Part shown: positions 28,424 to 38,421 of the stretch, piece by piece
How the letters are laid out: each line of letters begins with the position of its first letter
Position numbering within the stretch: the first letter of the stretch is position 1
Source of the DNA: Ignavibacteria bacterium
GTDB taxonomy: Bacteria; Bacteroidota; Ignavibacteria; Tepidaquicellales; Tepidaquicellaceae
Assembly: GCA_016716125.1 (NCBI GenBank)
Contig: JADJWZ010000036.1
Span: 186,001 to 250,000 of the forward strand
DNA: 64,000 bases
Reading direction: 5' to 3'
Program-made: the position numbers and the translations under genes
Notes under the pieces: generated by a model
What the model was told of the DNA's origin: nothing
Databases searched by the model: none
What the model saw: only the letters and a program-made list of their open reading frames with translations

Positions 28424-29851
28424 ATGCAGAATACCCGTTTAATAAAATTTCTCAGAACTTTAAATAATAACGAGATACGGCAGTTCAGGGATTTTGTAAA
28501 CTCCCCCGCTTTCAATAAGAATAAAAACATTTCGGATCTTTTTGACATACTTTATAGATATTATCCGGATTTTGAATCACAGGAATTGAATGAGGAAAGT
28601 CTTTTTCAAATGATCTTTGAAAATGAGAAGTATCAGTACTTTAAAATTAAGAATCTCATTTCCGACCTATTCGGACTTGGCAAGGAATTTCTTGCAATCA
28701 GTGCTTTCAGAAAAGACAATCATCTCAGTGAAAAATTTCTGCTTTCTGAACTCAGGAAAAGAAATCTGGATGCTGCATTTGAACAGACATATAAGTTTGC
28801 TGACAAATCCCTTGAAAAAACAGAAGCAAAAGATGAATTTTATTTTCTCCGAAAGCTGGATCTTCAGTCTGAAATAATGTATTACTATTCTCCCAAAAAA
28901 CCCAACGTAAATTTTCATTATTTTCAGGAAAGACTGGATCTGTTTGTAAGCTATTCATCAATTTTTCTGCTTAAGCTGTATAACACTATGCTTCATGAAA
29001 AGAATCAGAATAATTACAGCTTTGATATGAAAATGTTTAACAATGTAATGGATTACCTCAAAGACAGTTCTTTCGATGGCAATCCCACACTCGAAGTATA
29101 TTATAATATTCTCCTGATGGAAAAAACAAAAGATGAAAAATATTTTTATGAGCTGAAAGAATTAAAAAATAAATACAGAGACTGTCTGAATCCTTTTGAC
29201 AATTATATGCTTTATCTTCACATGGATTCATATTGCTCCACTGCATACAATGAATATTGCAGGACAGATCTTTTAAATGAACAGTTTTTACTGGTAAGGG
29301 AAAATCTAATGTACCGTATACCTGAACAGGATAAGGTCCTTTATCCGGATTTTCTGAATGAAGTGAAAAAAGCAGTAAGAGTAAATGAGTTTGACTGGGC
29401 TGATGATTACATAAAAAAATATAATCACATTCTTACTGATGAGATTGATAACACTCTTAATTTTTGTTATGGTTTTATTTCATATAAAAAAGGTGAACTC
29501 GATAAAGCGCTGGATTATTTTTCAAAGACTAACTTTTCAAATTTTATAATTAAAATACAGGTAAAGATACTGCTTCTTCAGATTTGTATTGATAAGGAAT
29601 ATTTTGAAGAAGCGGAATTAATGATTGATACTTTCAGACATTATCTTTCCAGAGAAAAGTCTGTGCTTGATTCAATCAAAAAATCTATACTTGAATTTTT
29701 GAAAATTACATCAGATCTTATAAAACTGAGAACGAACATAAACGGCAAAGACAATCTATTCAAAACAGAAAAGATTAAAAAAGATATCGAGAACATGAGC
29801 AATAACAGATTCGGAATAAAACTTTGGCTTAGAGAAAAAGCAAATATTTAA
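28424..29851 (+). CDS. Partner-family helical protein, NTR subtype
   Basis: 475 residues, soluble, helical, no signal peptide. The N-terminus MQNTRLIKFLRTLNNNEI, FRDFVNSPAFNKN and IKNLISDLFGLGKEFL is very close to the partner at 47725. The C-terminus NRFGIKLWLREK is also almost identical to that protein. Both of these close paralogues stand head-to-head with G8-like exported proteins, and both have the conserved spacer element. The leader ends TCAATATTTAATG with no Shine-Dalgarno, as for the partner at 23079. Function unknown. Confidence 0.85.
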   Translation: MQNTRLIKFLRTLNNNEIRQFRDFVNSPAFNKNKNISDLFDILYRYYPDFESQELNEESLFQMIFENEKYQYFKIKNLISDLFGLGKEFLAISAFRKDNHLSEKFLLSELRKRNLDAAFEQTYKFADKSLEKTEAKDEFYFLRKLDLQSEIMYYYSPKKPNVNFHYFQERLDLFVSYSSIFLLKLYNTMLHEKNQNNYSFDMKMFNNVMDYLKDSSFDGNPTLEVYYNILLMEKTKDEKYFYELKELKNKYRDCLNPFDNYMLYLHMDSYCSTAYNEYCRTDLLNEQFLLVRENLMYRIPEQDKVLYPDFLNEVKKAVRVNEFDWADDYIKKYNHILTDEIDNTLNFCYGFISYKKGELDKALDYFSKTNFSNFIIKIQVKILLLQICIDKEYFEEAELMIDTFRHYLSREKSVLDSIKKSILEFLKITSDLIKLRTNINGKDNLFKTEKIKKDIENMSNNRFGIKLWLREKANI

Positions 29852-29977
29852 TTTCAAATGTTAAATGCCAAATTATAAATGTCAAATGTCAAATTACAAA
29901 TGTCAAATACTTAATTTTTTAATTCGAAATTCACGGCTCTTTATTTGACATTTGTAATTTGAAATTTGAAATTCACT
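29852..29977. repeat. Convergent spacer, AT-rich imperfect inverted repeat
   Basis: Left part is built of AAATGTCAAATTACAAATG, right part of TTTGACATTTGTAATTTGA, the complement. Transcripts from either side could form a long AT-rich stem. There is no GC hairpin here, unlike most other gene 3' ends in the window. Confidence 0.6.
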
Positions 29978-32900
29978 TTATGGTGTTATCGTACTCACAA
30001 AGTTAAATGCATTATTGTCCGCAAACACCGCATCTGCAAGATCAGTTACATCATCCCCGTTTACATCAGTCGGCAGATAACCTGAAGCAAAATTGAATGC
30101 GTCATTGTCAATGAGACTTCCGTCAGTCAGATCTATTGTCCCGTCCTGATTTACGTCACCGCTGTAAATTCCAAATCTCACCGGCGATAAATCTACCTGC
30201 TGCATATTATTTCCGTATGCTGAAGTAATCAGACTTGAAAAATCATAAGCAGAGTTTGAAAGATAGATATAGCTTTGAGCTGATGAGCTCCATGTCTCGA
30301 CAGTATTTCTATGTCTGATGACAATATAATAATTTCCGGTCGGAGCGTTATAAAATTTAAAATTACCTGTAAGCGATGATCCGTTAACCACTGATGTTGA
30401 TGAATCTATGAAATTATAAGGTGGAGATGATCCTCTCAGATAAACTGTTACGGTATCGCTCAAAGTCATTTTGTTGTTAGAGCTATTATAAAATCCTTCT
30501 ATGACAAGTGAGATTGAGATCTGACCTGCGGTATTAAAATTGATAACAGCGATATTTGAAAGTTCGCTGACATTACCGTGAATATCTACAGCAGCAATCT
30601 GATAATTGTAAACCGAATCATCCTCAACATTCGGATCATTAAAATTTAAATTTGCTGAAATACCAAGTTCAATTCCGTTTCGGTAAACAATGTAATAACC
30701 CAGATCCGGTTCTTCATTCTCATTCCAGGAAAGCTCAACGGAATTATTATCAGGCAGAGCTGAAAGATTAAGAGGCGCTGCCGGCGCAAGATTGTCACGG
30801 CTGTAACCGGACATTATGTTTGACCGCCAGAACTGATCAGGATCAGAAGTCCGCGCAGTGATTCTGTAAAAGAAAACTCCGCTGTTTTCATCCATTGAAT
30901 CGTTTGGTGTATCTGCTGTGTATTGATATTGAGAATTGAAAGACGCGGGAATTTCAGCCAGAGTCCCCCAGTAAAATCCGTTAACTCCCGGAGGATCGCT
31001 TATTTCAATCAGATAATCTGTTATAAGGTTTTGATTTACATAATCAAATCCGCTTCTGTTCCATTGTATTTTTACTTTTCCTCCCTGATCGAATGGAACA
31101 TCTTTGACGGAATTAATTCTGGGACTGATTGTCATTGGAGAAGAAAAATACACAAAAGCTGAACCTGAGTTTGATAACGGTATATCACCTGACGGTTCAC
31201 CGGACACAACATCCGGAAATCCGTCATTATTCAGATCACCTGCGCCGCTGACACTGTATCCAAAATTACCAAAGGGATTTTCCTTTTTTAAAATAATATC
31301 AGCTGTGCTGTTTGGTATACTTCCTCCAAAATATATATTAGCGCTTCCTGAAAAATTATCGGAACCATATACACCAATAATAAAGTCATCATAATTATCG
31401 CCGTTTACATCACCGGCATCAGAAACGGAAAACCCCAAAAATTCACTTCCGTTTAATCCGGTTACTGTTAAATTAGCTGAATTATTCATAGTCAGACTGC
31501 CGTAATAAACATAAGCTCTTCCTCTTTGTCCGGAATATCCGTAAGCTCCGACTATCACATCAGAAAAACCGTCTCCGTTTATATCACCTGCTCCGGAAAC
31601 TGAGCAGCCAAAATAATCAAATTCTGATATGCCTCCTGTCAGCTGGACATCAATATCATTATTTAAAATACTTCCGCCGTAATAAATATACGCTTCACCT
31701 CTGTTGCTATTAGTGTAATATGCTCCGATAATTATATCACTATATCCGTCCCCGTTTACATCGCCTGCATCGGAAACTGAATTACCAAAATTATCGCCAG
31801 TTGCAATTCCGGCAAATGTTAAATCCGAAGTATTATTCATTGGGTTAGATCCCAGATATAGATAAGCTCTTCCTCTTTCGGAGCTGTATCCCTGAGCGCT
31901 GACTATTACATCAGAAAATCCGTCATTATTAAAATCACCCGCTCTGGAAACAGATATACCGAAATCATCACCTACCGATCCTCCTGTCATTGTTACATCC
32001 GCTGTGCTGTTCATAGAGCTGCCGCCGTAAAAAATATACGCTCTGCCCTGAAAATCATTATACCCGTAAGCTCCGGCTATAACATCATCAAATCCGTCGC
32101 CGTTTACATCGCCCGCGCCTGAGACTGAAATAGCGAACCTGTCATTCACAGCAGCGCCTGAAAGCGTTACATCCGCCACATTATTCATAGTATTTCCCCC
32201 ATAATAAATATACGCCCGCCCCTGATTAGAATTATAGGCAGGTGCGCCGACAATTATATCATCAAAACCATCACCGTTTACATCGCCTGCATCAGATACA
32301 GTGAATCCCAAAAAATCTGATGACGTTGATCCGTAAATATTTAAATCACTTACATCATTCCCGGTCATGGAATTAAAATAAATATACAACCGTCCTGAAG
32401 ATGTTCCGTTCTGATCATTTAAAGTTGCAGATACTATAAACTCATCATTCCCGTCACCGTTAATATCGCCGCATCCGCTGACTGAATGTCCCATTCTGTC
32501 TCCGGCATTTTCCGCGGGTAATATTTTTGCAAAGCTGGTGACTGGTGTTTCGCCCCCTCTGTAGAGATACGCTGATCCTTCGCCTGAATTAAAATTTGGC
32601 GCGCCGGCTATTACATCATCATATCCGTCACCGTTTACATCGCCTGCTGAAGATACGGATCTTCCTAATTCATCACCGATATTTTGACCTGTAAACACAA
32701 CATCAACTGTATTATCCGGAGTAGCTCCTCCGTAAAGTATATAAGCTCTTCCCATGCTAAGTGAATGTCCGTAAGCGCCGATCACAACATCGCTGTAACC
32801 GTCGCCGTTAAAATCTCCGGCATCGGAAACGCTGTATCCGTAAAATTCATTTGATATAAATCCAAAAGAAATATTATCTGCTGTAGAATTCATAGGACTG

Positions 32901-33817
32901 CCTCCGTAGTAAATATAAGCTCTTCCTACATTTGTTAAATAACCGGATGCTCCTACTATCACATCACCGAATCCGTCTCCGTTAAAATCCCCTGCTTTCG
33001 ATACAGATAATCCAAATAAATTATTTGCAAGTCCCTGATTTAATGTCACATCAACTGCATTATTTAAAACCGAACCTCCGTAATAAATGTAAGCTTCGCC
33101 GGTATTGGAAGCATTATTAGGCGCGCCTACTATTACATCAGCAAAGCCGTCGCCGTTTACATCTCCTGCATCAGAAACCGATGTACCGAAATAATTATTC
33201 GTCGCTTCACCGGTAAGTATTGCATCTACTACGAGATTCATATTCGATCCGCCCAGATAAATATACGCCCTTCCGGTATTTGTAGAATAAGCCGGTAATC
33301 CAATTATCACATCATCGTAACCGTCGCCGTTTACATCTCCCGCGCCTGAGACTGAATAACCCAGCTGAACTCCGGTTGTTCCTGTAAATATTTTATCCGG
33401 GGATGAATTGAAATTCACTCCGCCAAAATAGATATACACTCTGCCTGCGTTTACGCCGCCTGCATCATTGAATGGCACTCCGACTATTACATCCTGATAT
33501 CCGTCTCCGTTTACATCTCCCGCGCCTGAGACCGAATATCCGAATTCATCACCGGCAATAAGCCCGTTAAGAATCCTTTCCTGAATTGCATCTGTTTCAA
33601 GTGTGTCATTCTTATTTTCTAAATTCGAAAATAATGGATTTCCGTTTTCATCAAGAAATCCCGATACCTGTTCGTGAGATATAGATGACTTTTCCCCGGA
33701 TGTTTCTAAGGAAGCTGACTTATTAAAAGTCCTGTCGCTTAAAATTGAATTTGCAGAAAGCTGATTTGATAAAGCTGCTAATACTGTAATAACTAAAATC
33801 TGTAATAGAGTCTTCAT
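29978..33817 (-). CDS. Exported FG-GAP/integrin-alpha-like protein with FN3 and dockerin-like module
   Basis: 1279 residues with a signal peptide. From about 75 to 925 there are 14 FG-GAP repeats of about 62 residues, each of the form FGYSVSGAGDVNGDGYxDVIVGAP...GRAYIYYGG. These repeats form seven-bladed propellers with calcium loops (DVNGDGxxD), so 14 suggests two propellers. Two fibronectin-III-like domains (~930-1090, the second with VELSWNENEEPDLGYYIVYRN) precede the C-terminal module (EGFYNSS, RHRNTVETWS, YDFS, SGDVNQDGTIDLTD, TDVNGDDVTDLAD, NFVSTITP). AAGGAGAT lies 6 bp before the ATG. A surface adhesion or matrix role is likely by family. It has no divergent partner gene. Confidence 0.92.
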   Translation of the reverse strand: MKTLLQILVITVLAALSNQLSANSILSDRTFNKSASLETSGEKSSISHEQVSGFLDENGNPLFSNLENKNDTLETDAIQERILNGLIAGDEFGYSVSGAGDVNGDGYQDVIVGVPFNDAGGVNAGRVYIYFGGVNFNSSPDKIFTGTTGVQLGYSVSGAGDVNGDGYDDVIIGLPAYSTNTGRAYIYLGGSNMNLVVDAILTGEATNNYFGTSVSDAGDVNGDGFADVIVGAPNNASNTGEAYIYYGGSVLNNAVDVTLNQGLANNLFGLSVSKAGDFNGDGFGDVIVGASGYLTNVGRAYIYYGGSPMNSTADNISFGFISNEFYGYSVSDAGDFNGDGYSDVVIGAYGHSLSMGRAYILYGGATPDNTVDVVFTGQNIGDELGRSVSSAGDVNGDGYDDVIAGAPNFNSGEGSAYLYRGGETPVTSFAKILPAENAGDRMGHSVSGCGDINGDGNDEFIVSATLNDQNGTSSGRLYIYFNSMTGNDVSDLNIYGSTSSDFLGFTVSDAGDVNGDGFDDIIVGAPAYNSNQGRAYIYYGGNTMNNVADVTLSGAAVNDRFAISVSGAGDVNGDGFDDVIAGAYGYNDFQGRAYIFYGGSSMNSTADVTMTGGSVGDDFGISVSRAGDFNNDGFSDVIVSAQGYSSERGRAYLYLGSNPMNNTSDLTFAGIATGDNFGNSVSDAGDVNGDGYSDIIIGAYYTNSNRGEAYIYYGGSILNNDIDVQLTGGISEFDYFGCSVSGAGDINGDGFSDVIVGAYGYSGQRGRAYVYYGSLTMNNSANLTVTGLNGSEFLGFSVSDAGDVNGDNYDDFIIGVYGSDNFSGSANIYFGGSIPNSTADIILKKENPFGNFGYSVSGAGDLNNDGFPDVVSGEPSGDIPLSNSGSAFVYFSSPMTISPRINSVKDVPFDQGGKVKIQWNRSGFDYVNQNLITDYLIEISDPPGVNGFYWGTLAEIPASFNSQYQYTADTPNDSMDENSGVFFYRITARTSDPDQFWRSNIMSGYSRDNLAPAAPLNLSALPDNNSVELSWNENEEPDLGYYIVYRNGIELGISANLNFNDPNVEDDSVYNYQIAAVDIHGNVSELSNIAVINFNTAGQISISLVIEGFYNSSNNKMTLSDTVTVYLRGSSPPYNFIDSSTSVVNGSSLTGNFKFYNAPTGNYYIVIRHRNTVETWSSSAQSYIYLSNSAYDFSSLITSAYGNNMQQVDLSPVRFGIYSGDVNQDGTIDLTDGSLIDNDAFNFASGYLPTDVNGDDVTDLADAVFADNNAFNFVSTITP

Positions 33818-34007
33818 ATAGTTATCTCCTTATTTGGGGTTAATTAGTTTTAATAAATTTATTTTAGGAAAATTGAAAAAATTATTTGCGGTAAAATAAG
33901 TAACTCAACAAATGGAATCCATAATAATAAAAAATTTCAAAATTACAAATTTCAAATACTTAATTTTGTTCTCTTTATTAATCAATCTTTTGAAGGATTG
34001 ATAATAT
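33818..34007. other. Spacer with small inverted repeat
   Basis: Promoter region of the FG-GAP gene with some AT-rich repeat sequence (33930-33962). ATCAATC/GATTGAT form a 7-bp stem at 33981-34002. Confidence 0.4.
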
Positions 34008-34038
34008 AAAAAAACCGGAAGATTTCTCCGCCGGCTTT
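34008..34038 (-). terminator. Intrinsic terminator of the YCF48-like gene
   Basis: On the minus strand AAAGCCGG ... CCGGTTTTTTT forms a short GC stem, with an A/U extension, followed by a T-run. It is 40 bp past the stop of the gene ending at 34079. Confidence 0.75.
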
Positions 34039-34078
34039 TATTCATTTACTAAAGCATTCAGCGTTAAGCGTAAAGCTT

Positions 34079-36220
34079 TTACTTGACTAAAGTCATTTTC
34101 TTAACTTCAGTATAATTTCCGGTTTCGAGCCTGTAAAAATAAACTCCGCTTGTCAGTCTGCTTCCGTCAAAGTCTGCTTCATAACTTCCGACATTTAAAT
34201 TTTCGTTCAACAACGATTTTATTTCCCTTCCGAGCATATCATAAACGGTTAATTTAACAAGTCCCGATACTTTAATGTCGAATCTGATTTTTGTTGTCGG
34301 GTTAAATGGATTTGGGTAATTTTGACCGAGTGAGTATTTTTCAGGAGTAAGAAGATTTGAATAATTAATTCCTACTGTATTACCGGCAGTTGTCGTTCTA
34401 AGCACTGTAGCCGAATCACCTGAAATAAACCACGTATTTGCAGTAGGCATTGTAACCCCTCTCAGATTATTGCTGGTAATACTTGTTTGCTGTGTCCATG
34501 TCGCACCGGAGTTAGTTGATAAAATAATTGTTCCGGAATTGCCTACTATTGCTCCTGAAGTATTTATAAAATTAATTGAATTCAAGTCCGTTGTAACGCC
34601 TGTAGACATTGAAGTCCAGGTTGAACCTGCATTAGTTGTCCTTAACAATGTACCGCCGATACCAACTATAAATCCATTATTTGCATCAATAAATTTCACC
34701 GCTCTCAAATTAGAAGTTGTACCGGAAGTTAATGCAACCCAATCATCTCCGCCATTTGTAGTTTTAATAACGGTTCCCGCATCCCCAACAGAAACTGCGA
34801 TTTGAGATGAGATCAAATCAATGCTTCTTAATGCCTGGGTTGTGCCGCTGGTTCTGACAAGCCAGTTTACACCGCCGTTCGTAGTCCGAAGTACACTTCC
34901 CGCGCTTCCGACAGTGATACCAACAGAAGCATCCGTAAATGAAACCCCGTAATAATTATTTGTACCGATAGTCTGGCTAGTCCATGTGACTCCGCCATTA
35001 CTTGATATGCCAATTCTTCCGTTTTGTCCGACAGCGCATCCTCTTGATCCGTTTATTGTCACTGTATTACAGTTGCTTACTCCCTCAGAAGACCAGTTAT
35101 ATCCTGTATTAGTTGTTGAATATAAATTAGTATTAGCTACTATAAACCCACTATTATCGGATGTAAATATTGTATAATAAAAATGACTGGAAGAAAGATT
35201 TTGTCTGGTCATATCTCTCCAGGTGGTTCCGCCATTTGTAGAAGCGGAAAATCCTCTGTTGTTATAAGTACCAACGGAATAATAAGTATTTCCGGATTCC
35301 GGGAATACAATATCATATGGATAGTTAAACATATTAACATTGGTCCAGGTAGCGCCTCCGTTGATTGTTCGATATTGATTATTTTGTCCGCCGCAATATC
35401 CTTCTGTAGGATTTTTAAATTTTATTGTTTTTAAATTTCCACTGACACCGGCTACAATCCCCCAGTTTAAACCTGCATCTGTCGAAAATAACATTGTGCT
35501 GGTTTCGCCGACTGCGAATGCATTATTATTATCACTGAAAGTAACACTATTCAGAATTACACTTGTACCGGATGCTCTTACAGTCCAGTTTGTTCCGCCG
35601 TTTGTTGTTCTGACAATAGTTCCGCTATTTCCCACTGCGACTCCGGTATTTGCATCTATAAAGTGAACTGAATTTAAACTTTGGGTAACCGGAGAAGTTT
35701 GAGAAACCCACGACGTTCCTGCGTCAGTAGATTTCAGGATCAAGCTGTTTGACGAGGCGGTCCCTCCCACAGCATAAATTGTGCTTGTTCCGACACGGAA
35801 AGCATTTCTTATTGGCTGGGTTGTACCGCTTGTTTGCGCTGTCCAGTTAAAACCATTATTTGTAGATTTCAGAATAACTCCGTTGCTTCCGAATACAAAA
35901 CCTGTGTTTGCGTTTAAAAAAAGAATTTTATAAAGAGTTGCTGTTACAGAACTGGGTATGTTGTTCCATATCTGTCCGCCGTTTGAAGTTCTGTATATAA
36001 AACCCCTTTGACCAACAGCAAAACCCAATTCATCATTAAAAAAATGTGCACTGTACAGAAAATCATAATTATTGTACGGTGCGGGTGATGGGTTAACAAA
36101 ATGCCAGCCCGGGGTAGTAGTTTGAGAAAATGCCGAGCTGATGAATATTTGCGAACAGCAAATTATTAAAAGCAGTAATAATTTTGTAAAACAAATTGAT
36201 TTTAGTTTTTCTATTTTCAT
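34079..36220 (-). CDS. Exported YCF48/BNR-like propeller protein with T9SS type A sorting domain
   Basis: 713 residues. A long signal peptide (cleavage after SAFSQ) precedes about a dozen repeats of the form GxxGTIVRTTNGGTNWTVRASGT...FIDANTGVAVG, from ~40 to 620, a beta-propeller related to the YCF48/BNR-Asp-box families. The last ~85 residues are a canonical type A sorting domain: LGQNYPNPFNPTTKIRF, VYDMLGREI, SGVYFYRLE, KKMTLVK. Export across the outer membrane by the type IX system and surface attachment or release are therefore expected. AAAGGA lies before the ATG. The FN3-domain gene at 36321 is 100 bp upstream on the same strand, and the partner gene at 36774 diverges from the pair. Confidence 0.92.
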   Translation of the reverse strand: MKIEKLKSICFTKLLLLLIICCSQIFISSAFSQTTTPGWHFVNPSPAPYNNYDFLYSAHFFNDELGFAVGQRGFIYRTSNGGQIWNNIPSSVTATLYKILFLNANTGFVFGSNGVILKSTNNGFNWTAQTSGTTQPIRNAFRVGTSTIYAVGGTASSNSLILKSTDAGTSWVSQTSPVTQSLNSVHFIDANTGVAVGNSGTIVRTTNGGTNWTVRASGTSVILNSVTFSDNNNAFAVGETSTMLFSTDAGLNWGIVAGVSGNLKTIKFKNPTEGYCGGQNNQYRTINGGATWTNVNMFNYPYDIVFPESGNTYYSVGTYNNRGFSASTNGGTTWRDMTRQNLSSSHFYYTIFTSDNSGFIVANTNLYSTTNTGYNWSSEGVSNCNTVTINGSRGCAVGQNGRIGISSNGGVTWTSQTIGTNNYYGVSFTDASVGITVGSAGSVLRTTNGGVNWLVRTSGTTQALRSIDLISSQIAVSVGDAGTVIKTTNGGDDWVALTSGTTSNLRAVKFIDANNGFIVGIGGTLLRTTNAGSTWTSMSTGVTTDLNSINFINTSGAIVGNSGTIILSTNSGATWTQQTSITSNNLRGVTMPTANTWFISGDSATVLRTTTAGNTVGINYSNLLTPEKYSLGQNYPNPFNPTTKIRFDIKVSGLVKLTVYDMLGREIKSLLNENLNVGSYEADFDGSRLTSGVYFYRLETGNYTEVKKMTLVK

Positions 36221-36320
36221 TTTTTATCCTTTTGGTTAATTAACGTTTTTTGGGTAAAAATTTTTGTTGGAACATTAAATTTATTATAGTTTGCATTTAA
36301 ATGTATTTTTTTAATAATTT

Positions 36321-36623
36321 TTAAGGCGCTTTCCTTATAATTTTTCTGCTGAATTTTTTGCATAGAATTCCTTCCCCGTTAGCGGAAATTGATGCGACAC
36401 GGAAAATGTATATTTTATTTGACTTAAGATTTTTTACTGTATAGCGGGGATCGGGAATTATGTCTACAATATTCCATTTAATTTTTTCAGATTGGCATGC
36501 AATTTCTATAACATATGATTCAGCTTCACTTACAGAATCCCATTGAAGATTGATCTCTCCTTTTGAATCTCCCTGCGCCGCTGAAAAATTATTTATATTC
36601 ATTTTAATTTTTTTCTTCAGCAA
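36321..36623 (-). CDS. Small single fibronectin-III domain protein
   Basis: At most 100 residues; ATG at 36602 would give 93. One FN3 fold is visible: GEINLQWDSVSEAESYVIEIACQ, then YTVKNLKSNKIYIFRVASISANGEG. There is no signal peptide or sorting domain, so it is probably cytoplasmic, which is unusual for a lone FN3 domain. It sits between the YCF48-like gene and the divergent partner gene, perhaps co-transcribed with the former. A 36-bp relic of a paralogue lies at 38330. Function unknown. Confidence 0.7.
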   Translation of the reverse strand: MLKKKIKMNINNFSAAQGDSKGEINLQWDSVSEAESYVIEIACQSEKIKWNIVDIIPDPRYTVKNLKSNKIYIFRVASISANGEGILCKKFSRKIIRKAP

Positions 36624-36773
36624 TTTATATATGCTGCAGAATCAAATCAAAGAATGTTTTTTCTATTTATTTTCAGAACGGGAATTGTAATACTACTATT
36701 TTAATTGTTTTTAAACGATATTTGGACAATTTTAGAAAAGAATTGTAACCGTAAACTTAGAAAAAATTTTGAT

Positions 36774-38255
36774 ATGCAAAGATCAGCAGTTATCGAAACA
36801 TTTAAAACATTCAGCAGACAGGACATAAAGGAGTTTGGTTTATTTCTACAATCACCTTTCTTCAATACAAATCAAAGCGTGATAAAATTATTCGGACAGA
36901 TTAGAAAACTGTATCCGCAATTCGATGAGAAGCAGACGGATATAAAAGTTTTGTTTCAAAAAGCTTTCGGCAAAATAGAATTTGACGACAGCTTTTTGAG
37001 AATGACGGTCTTCCGGCTTCTTGAATCATCCAAAGAATTTCTCACAATAAAAAATCTGCAGCGGAATACTTTGCTGAAAGAAACTTTACTGCTTGATGAA
37101 CTCAGCTCAAGAGAGCTGAACAATCTTCTGAAGAAATCCATTAATGAGCTGGATAAGAAAATCGATAAGCTGAATATAAAGACTGCTGATACATATCTTG
37201 CAAAATACAGACTGGAATATTTTAAAAATGAACTGAAAGCAAGAGACACAAAAATGATCACTTATAAAGACACGCTTGATGAGGATCTGATGCTTGAGCA
37301 GAAGAGTCTGAACACTTATTTCTTTATCAGTTCAATGAAATTTTTCCAATACTTTCTTAATCAAAAAAATTTTGTAGTTAAAGCCGAAGGTTATCCGGAT
37401 TTTATGAACAGTATTCTTGATTTTTTAAATCACCGCAGCGATTATCTTAGTGATCCGGTACTCAGAGTATATTACAATCTTGTTCAGATGTTAAGCTCGA
37501 AAGAAGATAAATATTTTTTTGAACTGAGAAATATTATTTTTGAAAATAAAGACGATATTGATTACAATGAAAAATATAACCTGATAACAATATTAAGAAA
37601 CTATGCTCAGTTAAAATATTCAGAGGGAAACGGGGAATTCAAGAAATACATGATTGATATTCTGGATTTTTCCATTAAGCATAATATTCTGACTCCTGTA
37701 CACAACGGTAAATATATAAATGAAATGAGGATCATGAACATAGTATGGGCGGGCATTCAGTTAAAAGAACCTGAGCGTGTTGAAGAGTTTTTAAAAAAAT
37801 TTTCACACAGAATTGAACCCGAAAAAAAACAGTATGTGCTGGCATACGGAGAGGCTTGCGTTGAATTTGAAAAGGGCAATTTTTCAAATGCGCTCGTAAA
37901 ACTGTCAGGCACAGGTCCGATTAAAAATGCGTTTTATAAAGCCGCGATAAAACAATTGACTCTTATGATTTATTATGAACAAAAGCTGTTTGTTCCCGCC
38001 GCTGAGGCATCTGATGCATTCGCTCATTTCATCCGAACCGACAAACTTCTGCCCGAAATGTATATATCCAAAACCAGCACTTTTATAAATTTTTATAACA
38101 GACTGATAAAGTTAAATGACAGTCCCGTAAAAAATAAATATGAAATATCCGGACTCATTTCCGAACTTAGCTTCACTTCATTTACATGGCTGATTGATAA
38201 AGCCAATGAATTTGATAATTCCCTGAAAAAAGATAGCGGACAGCGCCGTTTGTAG
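36774..38255 (+). CDS. Partner-family helical protein
   Basis: 493 residues from the ATG at 36774. This start aligns with the starts of the other family members; an upstream TTG at 36705 would only add an odd 23-residue tail. N-terminal signature: VIETFKTFSRQDIKEF, QSPFFNTNQ. It is the most diverged copy: the KNLISDL stretch reads MTVFRLLESSKEFL. The late Trp motif is FTWLIDKAN. Soluble and helical, no signal peptide. It diverges from the FN3/YCF48-like gene pair at 36321 and 34079, so the family is not restricted to neighbours of dockerin-module proteins. Function unknown. Confidence 0.83.
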   Translation: MQRSAVIETFKTFSRQDIKEFGLFLQSPFFNTNQSVIKLFGQIRKLYPQFDEKQTDIKVLFQKAFGKIEFDDSFLRMTVFRLLESSKEFLTIKNLQRNTLLKETLLLDELSSRELNNLLKKSINELDKKIDKLNIKTADTYLAKYRLEYFKNELKARDTKMITYKDTLDEDLMLEQKSLNTYFFISSMKFFQYFLNQKNFVVKAEGYPDFMNSILDFLNHRSDYLSDPVLRVYYNLVQMLSSKEDKYFFELRNIIFENKDDIDYNEKYNLITILRNYAQLKYSEGNGEFKKYMIDILDFSIKHNILTPVHNGKYINEMRIMNIVWAGIQLKEPERVEEFLKKFSHRIEPEKKQYVLAYGEACVEFEKGNFSNALVKLSGTGPIKNAFYKAAIKQLTLMIYYEQKLFVPAAEASDAFAHFIRTDKLLPEMYISKTSTFINFYNRLIKLNDSPVKNKYEISGLISELSFTSFTWLIDKANEFDNSLKKDSGQRRL

Positions 38256-38329
38256 TCTCATTCATTACAAATTATAACCCTCAGAAGTATACTCGGCTCT
38301 CAGCACTGAAATAGACAAAGATCAATACT

Positions 38330-38365
38330 GAAGCTGAGTCTTATGTGATAGAAATTGCATGTCAG
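38330..38365 (+). pseudogene. Relic of an FN3-domain small-protein gene
   Basis: Twelve codons reading EAESYVIEIACQ, identical in protein to part of the small FN3 protein at 36321-36623 but on the opposite strand. The DNA matches at 31 of 36 positions, and all five differences are silent third-position changes. Sequence on either side no longer matches well and has stops. Confidence 0.7.
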
Positions 38366-38421
38366 TACATCATAAGAATCACATATTTAAAATTTGCATA
38401 ATAGAAAAATCATAAAAAAAT

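Noticed and set aside
36705..36773. TTG at 36705 as start of the partner gene
   Set aside because: It would add 23 residues absent from all paralogues; ATG at 36774 aligns with their starts.
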